This document shows positions 18,487-26,469 of a stretch of 64,000 nt of DNA, piece by piece. Made by a program: the position numbers and the translations under genes. The notes under the pieces were generated by a model. The model was not told the origin of the DNA. It did no database searches and worked only from the letters and a program-made list of their open reading frames with translations. Every line of letters starts with the position of its first letter. The first letter of the stretch is position 1. The DNA lies in assembly GCA_963710745.1 (NCBI GenBank), contig CAVQBP010000007.1, forward strand, positions 141,751 to 205,750, written 5' to 3'. The stretch is from CAVQBP01 sp963710745. Its GTDB lineage: Bacteria; Bacteroidota; Ignavibacteria; Ignavibacteriales; Ignavibacteriaceae.

Positions 18487-18705
18487 ATGGATTATCGTAA
18501 TATTATTACTTTCGAATAAGGAAAAAGAAGTGGAAAACCATGTATACGAGGACTTCGCATAACAGTTTATGATATTTTAGAGTGTCTTGCTTCAGGGATG
18601 TCTTTTGAAGAAATTTTAGATGATTTCCCTGAACTCACTCGAGAAGATATTTGAGCAGCACTTGGTTATGCAGCAGATAGAGAGAAAAAATCACTAATAT
18701 TATGA
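18487..18705 (+). pseudogene. DUF433 antitoxin relic with two in-frame stops
   Basis: 72 codons in one frame read a recognisable DUF433 protein: GKPCIRGLRITVYDILE, then ASGMSFEEILDDFPELTRED and AALGYAADRE. DUF433 proteins are small DNA-binding antitoxins paired with DUF5615 PIN-like toxins. Codon 11 is TAA (18517-18519), where the family often has a proline-like residue before G, and codon 56 is TGA (18652-18654). The frame is otherwise intact, so these are nonsense changes rather than indels. Its last TGA overlaps the ATG of the following toxin fragment (ATGA), the usual coupling in such pairs. Confidence 0.75.
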
Positions 18706-18785
18706 AACTTCTTATTGATGAAAACCTGTCCTATAAAATAGTAGATATTTTATTTATCCAAGGATCTTCTAAGACTATTCAGTAA
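18702..18785 (+). pseudogene. truncated DUF5615 (PIN-like) toxin fragment
   Basis: 28 codons beginning MKLLIDENLSYKIVDILF, the N-terminal strand and helix of DUF5615 PIN-like toxins with the first catalytic-type acidic residue (LIDEN). After about residue 18 the match stops and the frame runs into the 3' end of the convergent TPR gene, whose stop codon is at 18750-18752. About four fifths of the toxin is missing, so the pair cannot be functional. The break at about 18755 marks an old deletion or recombination junction. Confidence 0.65.
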
Positions 18786-19358
18786 ATTATCAGCTTTTTT
18801 TCCTTCCTCTTCCGGAACCAGCTGCTTGTATTTAAATAAAGCGTTTACAGCATCTTCGTAATCGTCGTTTAATGCATAAACCAGCCCAAGATTGAAATAA
18901 GTATTTGGAAAATCGGGTTCAATTTCTGCAGCTACTTCATAATGAAGCTTTGCCAGCTTATAATCGCAAGCTTCAAAATAAAGGTTAGCCAAATTGTAGT
19001 GAGCCTCAAGGTGTCTTTCGTCTATCTTTAAACATAGTGAAAAACAATCAAATGCTTTGGTAATATTTCCGGATTGGGATTCCAAAATCCCAAGATTACA
19101 ATATGCATCGGCTGTGCAGTCTTCTGCCAGTATGGCTTTTAAATATGCTTCCTGGGCATTGGGATTATTATTTTCATCAAGCCATAGAGCTTCTTCAAAA
19201 TGAGTAAGCTTTGACGGGAGATAATGTATTTGTGCATCCTGCTGGCTGAAAAGATTTAATTGTCCCTTCTTTTCCAGTTCTTTTTTTTTATCCTTCTTGG
19301 CCCGTTTATACCCCAGTTTTGATAGAGCCTTTACAGGCAGCTGAATAATTTTTGCCAT
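18750..19358 (-). CDS. tetratricopeptide-repeat protein
   Basis: 202 aa. A lysine-rich N-terminal segment (residues 18-31) precedes at least four TPR units from about residue 70, with diagnostic spacing in AYCNLGILESQSGNITKAF, AHYNLANLYFEACDYKLAKL and TYFNLGLVYALNDDYEDAV. No signal peptide, so probably cytoplasmic. TPRs mediate protein-protein contact; the partner is unknown. It lies just downstream of ku on the same strand (60-bp gap between ku's stop and this start) and may be co-transcribed with it. Its 3' end abuts the truncated toxin relic. Confidence 0.8.
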   Translation of the reverse strand: MAKIIQLPVKALSKLGYKRAKKDKKKELEKKGQLNLFSQQDAQIHYLPSKLTHFEEALWLDENNNPNAQEAYLKAILAEDCTADAYCNLGILESQSGNITKAFDCFSLCLKIDERHLEAHYNLANLYFEACDYKLAKLHYEVAAEIEPDFPNTYFNLGLVYALNDDYEDAVNALFKYKQLVPEEEGKKADNLLNSLRRSLDK

Positions 19359-19418
19359 AACGAAATCAAAATCTGTTTACAAACAGTATCAAAAAATAGA
19401 GACAAAATCAATTGAAAT

Positions 19419-20279
19419 CTAAGCAGATTTCTTTTTGCGGGCTTTTGTTGTTTTTTTCTCTGCCTTCTCTTTTTTCACCGTTCCTTTTGCTTTTTCCATC
19501 GGCATTTTTTCTTTCTTGGCTTGCTCAAGACTTTGTTTGAGAGCAGCCATTATATCGGTAACAGGTTTCACTTCTTTTGACGTTGCGATAAATTCTTTTC
19601 CTTCAGCTTTTGATTCAATCAGTTCTTTCAGGGCATCCTGGTATTTATCTTTTAATTCAATCTTATCCATTGTAGTTGTCATTGATTCAACAAGTGTTTT
19701 TGCCAGTTTAAGCTGATCCTTATCTGCTTTCACTCCGTTTAATTGCGGGACACTGCTTATTTTTCTCAATTCATTAGGATAGCGGAGTTTAAACATTATC
19801 ATGCCGTTTTCTTCAGGTGAAATCATAACTACATCTTCTCTATCTCTCATAATAACCTTTCCAATACCCATTTTACCTGTTTCTTTTAAAGTTTCTGTAA
19901 ACAAGGCATAGGCTTTTTTACCAACTTCACCATCAGGTCCGATAAAATAAGGTGAATCATAGAGCATAGGTGAAACTTCGGAAGCATTAACAAATCCTTC
20001 AATCTCAATAGTTCTTGTGCTTTCGAGTTTTATTTTTTGGAGATCTTCATTATCTATAATCACATACTGATCCGGCTGAAATTCATAACCTTTTACAATT
20101 TCATCGTTAGAAAGAATATTTCCGCATTTTTTACATTTTTTTTCATAACCTACTCTTCCATGATCTTTTCTGTGAAGCTGGTTAAAGCTAATCGTGCTGG
20201 AAGATTCTGCTGCACTATACAGGTTAACCGGAATTGTAACGAGAGAAAAACGGATAAATCCTTTCCAGATGGCTCTCAT
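19419..20279 (-). CDS. ku: bacterial Ku, NHEJ DNA-end-binding protein
   Basis: 286 aa, usual size for bacterial Ku. The start MRAIWKGFIRFSLVTIPVNL is the family signature; the core beta-barrel (about 1-200) includes YEKKCKKCGNILSNDEIVKG and SPYFIGPDGEVGKKAYAL. The C-terminal 40 residues are lysine-rich (EKMPMEKAKGTVKKEKAEKK), like the extended DNA-binding tails of other bacterial Ku proteins. The homodimer binds double-strand breaks and recruits LigD. The two LigD parts are encoded about 6 kb away (26466-28990), so both NHEJ components are present. Confidence 0.95.
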   Translation of the reverse strand: MRAIWKGFIRFSLVTIPVNLYSAAESSSTISFNQLHRKDHGRVGYEKKCKKCGNILSNDEIVKGYEFQPDQYVIIDNEDLQKIKLESTRTIEIEGFVNASEVSPMLYDSPYFIGPDGEVGKKAYALFTETLKETGKMGIGKVIMRDREDVVMISPEENGMIMFKLRYPNELRKISSVPQLNGVKADKDQLKLAKTLVESMTTTMDKIELKDKYQDALKELIESKAEGKEFIATSKEVKPVTDIMAALKQSLEQAKKEKMPMEKAKGTVKKEKAEKKTTKARKKKSA

Positions 20280-20478
20280 TTCTTCACCTCTTATTTTAAT
20301 TATTATTATACAGGAACAGCTAAAGTAACTTATTAAATAAATCGGGCAGTTAGATTACAATTAAAAATTAAAAGAATCAATCTTTTTTTAAAACCGTATT
20401 ATCTTCAGCACAGTAACAAAATATTATAAAAACTTCATTTTTATTAACTTTGGGCTGAACTTTACAGGTATTATACAA

Positions 20479-21129
20479 ATGAAAAAATACCAACACATTA
20501 TCTGGGACTGGAACGGAACTTTGTTCGATGATGTTGAACTCTGCCATAATATAATTAATAGACTTTTGATAAGAAATAAAATTGAAAAAATCTCGTTGCA
20601 AAAGTATAGAGATATATTTGATTTTCCTGTAAAAAAGTATTATCAAAATGCAGGATTGGATTTTAATAAAACTTCTTTTGAGATTTTGGGGAAAGAGTTC
20701 ATGGATGAATATGAAGAAAGAAAATTCGAATCATCTGTTTTTAATGAAATAAAGGATGTCTTAGAATCAGTCCGGTTATTAGGACTAACCCAATCTATAT
20801 TATCGGCTTACCATCATGATTCTCTTGTTAAGATTACAGAACATTTCGGAATAAAAAATTATTTCATCGGCTTAAACGGACTTGATAATATTTATGCTGC
20901 CGGTAAAATTGACATAGGGAAAGAGTGGATAAAAAAATCAGGATATAAAAAAGGAGAGGTCGTGTTAATCGGCGATACCATTCACGATTTTGAGGTGGCT
21001 GAAGCAATTGGTACCGATTCTATTTTGATAGCAAGCGGTCACCAATCCAAAGAACGATTACTGGAATGCGGTGTTCCGGTATACGATGATTTGAATTCAT
21101 TAAAGCGAGAATTACTCAAGAATCACTAA
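20479..21129 (+). CDS. HAD-superfamily phosphatase (phosphoglycolate phosphatase-like)
   Basis: 216 aa. HAD motif I DWNGTLFDD (catalytic D10 and D12), an all-helical cap (about 18-80), motif II serine in SILSAYH, and motif IV GDTIHDFEVAEAIG with acidic metal ligands. Length and cap type fit the phosphoglycolate/pyrophosphatase branch; the substrate cannot be read from sequence. It is a lone gene, divergent from ku on one side and convergent with the ABC permeases on the other. Confidence 0.85.
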   Translation: MKKYQHIIWDWNGTLFDDVELCHNIINRLLIRNKIEKISLQKYRDIFDFPVKKYYQNAGLDFNKTSFEILGKEFMDEYEERKFESSVFNEIKDVLESVRLLGLTQSILSAYHHDSLVKITEHFGIKNYFIGLNGLDNIYAAGKIDIGKEWIKKSGYKKGEVVLIGDTIHDFEVAEAIGTDSILIASGHQSKERLLECGVPVYDDLNSLKRELLKNH

Positions 21130-21167
21130 TTGTTAAATTCAAGCTGGTCCAAGAGTTCATGTCCAAA

Positions 21168-21198
21168 ATTCATCCATTCAGATCATTCATCCATTCAG
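21168..21198. repeat. tandem 14-bp repeat, same word family as 13491-13629
   Basis: ATTCATCCATTCAG occurs at 21168-21181 and again at 21185-21198, with a 17-bp period. It shares CATTCATCCATTCA with the right arm of the element at 13491-13629. It sits between the HAD gene and the convergent ABC permease. The HAD stop is at 21129 and the permease stop at 21227, so it is fully intergenic. Confidence 0.5.
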
Positions 21199-21226
21199 GG
21201 GATGTTTTCATGTGGAGCATACAACT

Positions 21227-22450
21227 TTACTCATATCTTAAAGCCTCTATCGGGTCTAAATTGGAAGCTTTTACAGCGGGATAAACCCCAAATAATATAC
21301 CTACAAAAGTTGTAACAATCAGACCGATAATAATCCATTCGACCGGTAATATTACAGGAACACTAAGAACAACTGCAATTATGTTTCCGCCGATCACTCC
21401 TAGGATAATTCCGATTAAACCTCCGATCTGGCTTAATACAATTGCTTCCATTAAAAATTGAGATCTGATCATTATCTTTCTTGCTCCGATAGCCTTTCTG
21501 ATTCCGATTTCTTTTGTCCTTTCAGTTACACTTACCATCATAATGTTCATTATTCCAACTCCTGCAGCGACAAGAGCGATAAATGCAACAACCGCAGCCC
21601 CGAGCCGGAAATATTTTGTAATATCATTAAACTGAGAAACAAGCTGATCATTGGTTACTATTTCAAAATCATTTTCTTTCCCGGGAGATATCTTTCTTAT
21701 TTTCCTTAAAGCACCTATCACCTCATCCATTGTTTCAGAGATTTTGGATTTTGAAGGAGCCATAACTGTATAAGTTCCGCTTCTTCTGTCTCCGTAATAT
21801 TTCTTGAAAACAGAGAGAGGAATGGTTACAAAATTATCCTGGCTTGCCCCTAAAACACTTCCCCGTTTTTCATATACACCTATAACTTTAAGATTCATCA
21901 TGTCTATTCTGACATCCTGCCCAATAGGATAAATATTTTTAAATAGCTTATCGGCCACATCACTCCCCAGAACACAAACCATGTGTGTATAATTTTCATC
22001 CTGTAAATTTATACCTCTTCCCGTGCCGACTACCAGATCGTTTACCGTTAATTCATCCAGGTTGAGACCTTGAAGTTGAACGGTTGGATTGGTTTTCTCA
22101 TTACCGTATTTAACAACCATTGAATTTTTATCTAAAGAAATCCCAACCGCTTGAGGAAGTTTTACTGATTCTTTTAGTCTTTCGCCCTGTTCAATTGTAA
22201 GGTCAGGCCTGTTATGGTATTTTCTCCATTCTCTTGGACCCATAATGGCCGGAAATTTTTGAACCACAAAATTATTTGTCCCTAAAGAATTAAATGCCGA
22301 TTCCACACTGCTTTGAATTGCTCCTATTGCAGTCATGACAATAATTATAGAAAATAATCCTATTGCTATTCCAAGTAAAGTTAAAATAGATCTTAATTTA
22401 TTTTTTATGAGAGAACCTAAAGCCATTTTGATACTTTCAAGAACAAGCAT
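21227..22450 (-). CDS. MacB/FtsX-type ABC transporter permease
   Basis: 407 aa. An N-terminal TM helix (about 20-42) follows KNKLRSILTLLGIAIGLFSI, then a periplasmic MacB_PCD domain (about 45-270) and three C-terminal TM helices with MVSVTERTKEIGIRKAIGAR, the FtsX-domain hallmark; it ends in SNLDPIEALRYE. These permeases form dimers with a LolD/MacB-type ATPase and act by mechanotransmission on periplasmic substrates. It starts 6 bp after the stop of a paralogous permease, so the two probably form a heterodimer. No ATPase or periplasmic adaptor gene is next to the pair. Confidence 0.9.
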   Translation of the reverse strand: MLVLESIKMALGSLIKNKLRSILTLLGIAIGLFSIIIVMTAIGAIQSSVESAFNSLGTNNFVVQKFPAIMGPREWRKYHNRPDLTIEQGERLKESVKLPQAVGISLDKNSMVVKYGNEKTNPTVQLQGLNLDELTVNDLVVGTGRGINLQDENYTHMVCVLGSDVADKLFKNIYPIGQDVRIDMMNLKVIGVYEKRGSVLGASQDNFVTIPLSVFKKYYGDRRSGTYTVMAPSKSKISETMDEVIGALRKIRKISPGKENDFEIVTNDQLVSQFNDITKYFRLGAAVVAFIALVAAGVGIMNIMMVSVTERTKEIGIRKAIGARKIMIRSQFLMEAIVLSQIGGLIGIILGVIGGNIIAVVLSVPVILPVEWIIIGLIVTTFVGILFGVYPAVKASNLDPIEALRYE

Positions 22451-22456
22451 TTCAAA

Positions 22457-23701
22457 CTAATCCTTTCTCAGTGCTTCTACAGGGTTTAATCTCGAAGCTT
22501 TATAGGCCGGTAAAAATCCGGAAACAACTCCAACACCTGAAGAAATAATTAAAGCGAGCACAACAATACTAATGGGCATAGCCGTCGGCAAAAATTGATT
22601 TATTAGAAGACTTAAAGGAAAAGAAATAATTAATCCGATTATACCTCCAATTAAACATATAATAGCAGCTTCTGATAAAAACTGAATAAGGATTGACCAG
22701 GTTTTTGCTCCGACAGCTTTCCGAATGCCAATTTCATTGGTTCTTTCTGTTACGGAAACGAACATAATGTTCATTATACCGATAGCGCCGACAAATAATG
22801 CAAGTGAAGTTATAACAATTCCCGCTATGGAAATTACACCAACGGTTTTATCATAAACTTCTTTAAATACTTCCTGCTGATTAATTGCAAAATCGTCCGG
22901 TGTTCCCGGAGGATCCTTTCTTATTACTCTCATTATTGAACGGACTTCTTCCTTTACATCTTCTACATTTTTTTCATTTGCAACCTTAACATCTATTCTT
23001 AGTCTCCCTCTTTGTTGTCCGAAAATTTTTTCAAAAACACCAAGCGGCATAATAACCTGACCATCCATGCTGAAGCTGCCGAAAAGTGCACTGCCTTGCT
23101 TCTCCAAAACACCTACCACTCTCATTGGTTCATTATTTACTTTTATTGTTTTGTTAATCGGGCTTCCATATGGGAATAATGCATCTGCAATATCTCTGCC
23201 GATTACGCAGACATTTCTTGAGGATTTTACTTCAAGGTCGCTCATGAACCTTCCCTGTTCAGGAATCGTATTGGCTGTTTCCATATATTCGGCAGTCGTA
23301 CCATAAACTACTGTAGATGTTGCTGTATATTTGTCTCTTTCAATTGTTGCACCAAAAGTTCGTTTATTGGGGGCAATTGCTTTTACTGCCGGGTTATCTT
23401 GTAATTTGTCTCTTAATCTTTCATACTGTTCATAAGTAATGTCTTTTCTATTACGGTAATAACTCCAGTCATGTCCGGCAAACCATGCGAATTTATCTAT
23501 GTATAAAACATCGGAACCAAAAGAGGAAATTGAACTGATAAATGCTTTTTCCAGCCCCACAATTGCCGTTGACATTGTAGTTACTGCAACTATCCCGATT
23601 ATAATTCCTAAAGTTGTAAGGAAAGCACGCATTTTATTTGCACGTATCGCCCGCAGTGAAATTAATATTCCTTCTTTTATATCAATTAAAAATTTCTTCA
23701 A
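22457..23701 (-). CDS. MacB/FtsX-type ABC transporter permease
   Basis: 414 aa, same architecture as the gene that follows it: TM1 after ANKMRAFLTTLGIIIGIVAV, periplasmic domain, then three TM helices with FVSVTERTNEIGIRKAVGAK, ending SRLNPVEALRKD. The two proteins are clearly paralogous, so this is an old tandem duplication or a heterodimeric pair. The upstream 375 bp hold no ATPase gene, so the motor must be encoded elsewhere. The substrate is unknown (macrolides, lipoproteins and peptides are known for the family). Confidence 0.9.
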   Translation of the reverse strand: MKKFLIDIKEGILISLRAIRANKMRAFLTTLGIIIGIVAVTTMSTAIVGLEKAFISSISSFGSDVLYIDKFAWFAGHDWSYYRNRKDITYEQYERLRDKLQDNPAVKAIAPNKRTFGATIERDKYTATSTVVYGTTAEYMETANTIPEQGRFMSDLEVKSSRNVCVIGRDIADALFPYGSPINKTIKVNNEPMRVVGVLEKQGSALFGSFSMDGQVIMPLGVFEKIFGQQRGRLRIDVKVANEKNVEDVKEEVRSIMRVIRKDPPGTPDDFAINQQEVFKEVYDKTVGVISIAGIVITSLALFVGAIGIMNIMFVSVTERTNEIGIRKAVGAKTWSILIQFLSEAAIICLIGGIIGLIISFPLSLLINQFLPTAMPISIVVLALIISSGVGVVSGFLPAYKASRLNPVEALRKD

Positions 23702-24076
23702 CTGAAAAATATCTTTCTGATTTATTTGAAAAAATTAAATATAAGCATTAACCATGAAAAAAATTATGACTTAATAAGTTATAGACACAATTCTGCACAT
23801 TATGGTTTAAAAATCAGAGCATTTAATTGTTTACTTAAACCCAAACGTGTTAAAAACTTGGATATATATCAGGGAGCAAAAGCCCGAACTTATTTAGAAT
23901 TTTCATACATGAATTTCTAATTAATAAAAAATGCTTTAATTTAGTCTATTGTTTTGTGCATTTTATAGTAAAAAAACTATTAAGAAGATAAAACACATTT
24001 TATCCGGTTAAATAAAAAAGCAGTTTGCACATCTCAGTTAAATAACAAAATTATTTAATATTTTACAGGAATTCTC
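23702..24076. other. 375-bp intergenic region between ABC permeases and pepF
   Basis: Divergent promoter region. A 64-codon frame at 23726-23920 exists but has no ribosome site or family resemblance and I do not consider it a gene. AT-rich; no clear repeat or structured element seen. Confidence 0.5.
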
Positions 24077-25942
24077 ATGCCTAAAACAAAATACTTTATT
24101 ATATCTTTATTGATAATACCTTTCTTTGCAATTAATGCGCAAACATTGGACAGGAAAGATATTCCGGAGAAATATAAATGGAATTTGCAGGATGTGTATA
24201 AATCAATAAATGATTGGAAAGCAGATCTTAATAAAATCACATCTCAAATAAAGGATGTTGAAAAATATAAAGGTAAGCTGGGTGAAAATGCCGGAACTTT
24301 TTATGATGCTTTAAATTCATATTTTAATTTGCAGAAAGAATTCGTTAAGCTTTATGATTATGCAAGTAAGCTGAGCGATGAGAATTTAAATATCTCGGCA
24401 AACCAGGCATTGAAACAGCAGGCTTCAAACCTTGGGACAAAGATTTCAGAAAGCACTGCTTTTTTTAAACCTGAAATTTTAGAAATAGATACATCAAAAA
24501 TAAAACAGTATTTTAATGAGAGAAAAGATCTTGAGCAATTTAGTGTGTTTGTTAATAATATTTTAAGATTAAAGGCACACACTCTTTCAAAAGAAGGTGA
24601 AGAATTGCTGGCTAGCTTCGGCTCAGTTACCGATACGCCTTATGATGTCTACAGCATTTTTAATAATGCTGAAATGCCCAGCCCGGAAGTTAAACTTTCA
24701 ACCGGTGAAGAAGTGAAGCTGACATCTTCGAGTTATACAAAATACAGAGCAGTTGAAAACAGAGAAGACAGGGAAAAAGTATTTAAATCTTTTTTTGAAA
24801 ATTACGGGAATTTCCAGAATACTCTGGGCGCGAATCTGGCAGGAAAAGAAAAATCCGATTATGTATACGCTAAAGACAGAAATTATAAATCATCTTTAGA
24901 CGCTTCCCTGGCACCAAATAATATTCCAACATCTGTTTATGAAAATTTGATTACCCAGATCCATAACAGCCTCCCTACATTGCACAGGTTTCTGCAATTG
25001 AAGAAGAAAATGCTGGCTTTAGACACTCTTCATTATTACGACTTATATACCCCGATTGTAAAACAGGTAAAAATGAATTTTACAATCGAACAAGGCCAAA
25101 AGGTTATATTGGATGCACTTAAACCTCTGGGAGAAAAATATCTGGCAACGGTTCAAAAAGCATTTAACGACAGATGGATAGACTATTTGCCTAATACGGG
25201 GAAGAGGAGCGGAGCTTATTCTTCAGGAGCTTCTTATGATTTTCACCCATATATTTTAATGAACTGGAATGATGATTATTATTCAGTCTCGACTTTAGCA
25301 CATGAACTCGGCCATACAATGCATAGTTATTTTTCAAACAAAAACCAGCCTTATGCCAAATCGGATTATCCGATTTTTGTTGCTGAAATTGCTTCAACAT
25401 TAAACGAAAGTCTTTTGAACGATTACATGATTCAGCATGCTAAATCAAAAGAAGAAAAGCTTTATCTTCTTGGAAGTTATCTGGAGTTGTTAAGAACCAC
25501 AATTTTCAGACAGACACTTTTTGCAGAGTTTGAACTTGATGCTCATCAAATGGCTGAAAAAGGTGAACCGATTACAGGAGAAATTCTGAGCAAGCTCTAT
25601 TACAAATTAACTAAAGATTATTATGGAAATGATAAAGGTGATTGTATTGTTGATCCATATATCGCATACGAATGGGGGTTTATTCCTCATTTCTACTATA
25701 ATTATTATGTTTACCAGTATGCAACCTCTATTATCTATGCAACAGCATTGTCCGAAAAAATAATTAAAGATGGTCAGCCTGCAGTAGATAATTATTTTAA
25801 ATTATTAAAAGGCGGAGATTCTAAATTTCCGATTGAGTTAATTAAAGAAGCCGGAATTGATCCTTTATCTGCAGAACCTTTTAAAATTACTATGGATAAA
25901 ATGAATAAGATAATGGATCAGATTGAAGCAATTATTAAATAG
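24077..25942 (+). CDS. pepF: oligoendopeptidase F, exported M3B zinc peptidase
   Basis: 621 aa. The N-terminus YFIISLLIIPFFAINAQ is a signal peptide, so unlike the cytosolic Firmicutes PepF this one is exported, as is common in Bacteroidota. The zinc site is HELGHTMHSYFS, with the third ligand glutamate expected in AEIASTLNESLL about 25 residues on. The N-terminal helical domain (about 25-200) starts RKDIPEKYKWNLQDVY, a family signature. The enzyme trims oligopeptides in the periplasm. A perfect hairpin follows 19 bp after the stop. Confidence 0.93.
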   Translation: MPKTKYFIISLLIIPFFAINAQTLDRKDIPEKYKWNLQDVYKSINDWKADLNKITSQIKDVEKYKGKLGENAGTFYDALNSYFNLQKEFVKLYDYASKLSDENLNISANQALKQQASNLGTKISESTAFFKPEILEIDTSKIKQYFNERKDLEQFSVFVNNILRLKAHTLSKEGEELLASFGSVTDTPYDVYSIFNNAEMPSPEVKLSTGEEVKLTSSSYTKYRAVENREDREKVFKSFFENYGNFQNTLGANLAGKEKSDYVYAKDRNYKSSLDASLAPNNIPTSVYENLITQIHNSLPTLHRFLQLKKKMLALDTLHYYDLYTPIVKQVKMNFTIEQGQKVILDALKPLGEKYLATVQKAFNDRWIDYLPNTGKRSGAYSSGASYDFHPYILMNWNDDYYSVSTLAHELGHTMHSYFSNKNQPYAKSDYPIFVAEIASTLNESLLNDYMIQHAKSKEEKLYLLGSYLELLRTTIFRQTLFAEFELDAHQMAEKGEPITGEILSKLYYKLTKDYYGNDKGDCIVDPYIAYEWGFIPHFYYNYYVYQYATSIIYATALSEKIIKDGQPAVDNYFKLLKGGDSKFPIELIKEAGIDPLSAEPFKITMDKMNKIMDQIEAIIK

Positions 25943-25960
25943 AGACCATCCTTTAAAATC

Positions 25961-25986
25961 CTGGCTGTGCTCATAAACACAGCCAG
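25961..25986 (+). terminator. perfect 9-bp hairpin after pepF
   Basis: CTGGCTGTG (25961-25969), 8-nt loop, CACAGCCAG (25978-25986). It begins 18 bp after the pepF stop. No T-tract follows, so it is either an atypical terminator or a 3'-end stabiliser. Confidence 0.5.
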
Positions 25987-26193
25987 CACTTCCAATAATT
26001 ATTATAATTCATTCGCATTTTTTAGAGTTTTTATGGTCATGATATGCACCTGATGAGGGAGAATCACTACTTATCGATTTTGAAATAATACCGGATATCT
26101 ATTTAATAATTTGGTAATATTATCTTAATCCCGTGTTAATATGAAAACCTTATTTTTGCAATAAACCTTTTCTATAATAATAAGTAAGAATAT

Positions 26194-26469
26194 ATGATTG
26201 AAATAATGATACACAATCTTAAGGGTGGGTTATCTGAAACTAAGCTGCCGGGGATTATTATTCATCAGTTGCTAGTAGCGCTAATTGCAGGATTAGTGGG
26301 TTTTAGTACTTTTTTTGCTACTCTTGTTCTCTTTAAGCTTTATAATCATCTAATCGGACATATGCCCGCTTTCACAATAGATACTAGTGATATCTTGTTA
26401 TCATCCGTGGGATTTATATGTTTGTTCCTGATATCTTTTTTGGATAATTCTTCAAAAAAGAAAAGTTAA
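26194..26469 (+). CDS. small membrane protein, two TM helices
   Basis: 91 aa. Two hydrophobic helices (about 24-50 and 66-83) separated by a short loop (HLIGHMPAFTIDTSDIL), and a lysine-rich C-terminus (SSKKKS). I do not recognise the family. Its stop overlaps the 3' end of the convergent ligase gene by 4 bp. A weak GA-rich ribosome site precedes the ATG. Probably a real gene on account of its coherent membrane pattern. Confidence 0.5.
   Translation: MIEIMIHNLKGGLSETKLPGIIIHQLLVALIAGLVGFSTFFATLVLFKLYNHLIGHMPAFTIDTSDILLSSVGFICLFLISFLDNSSKKKS

Noticed and set aside
18487..18705. Alternative genetic code (TGA or TAA read as amino acid) in the DUF433 frame
   Set aside because: All large genes nearby end in normal stops and read without internal TGA; two nonsense codons are better explained by decay.
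23726..23920. 64-codon open frame upstream of the permeases
   Set aside because: No ribosome site, no family resemblance and typical of AT-rich intergenic DNA.
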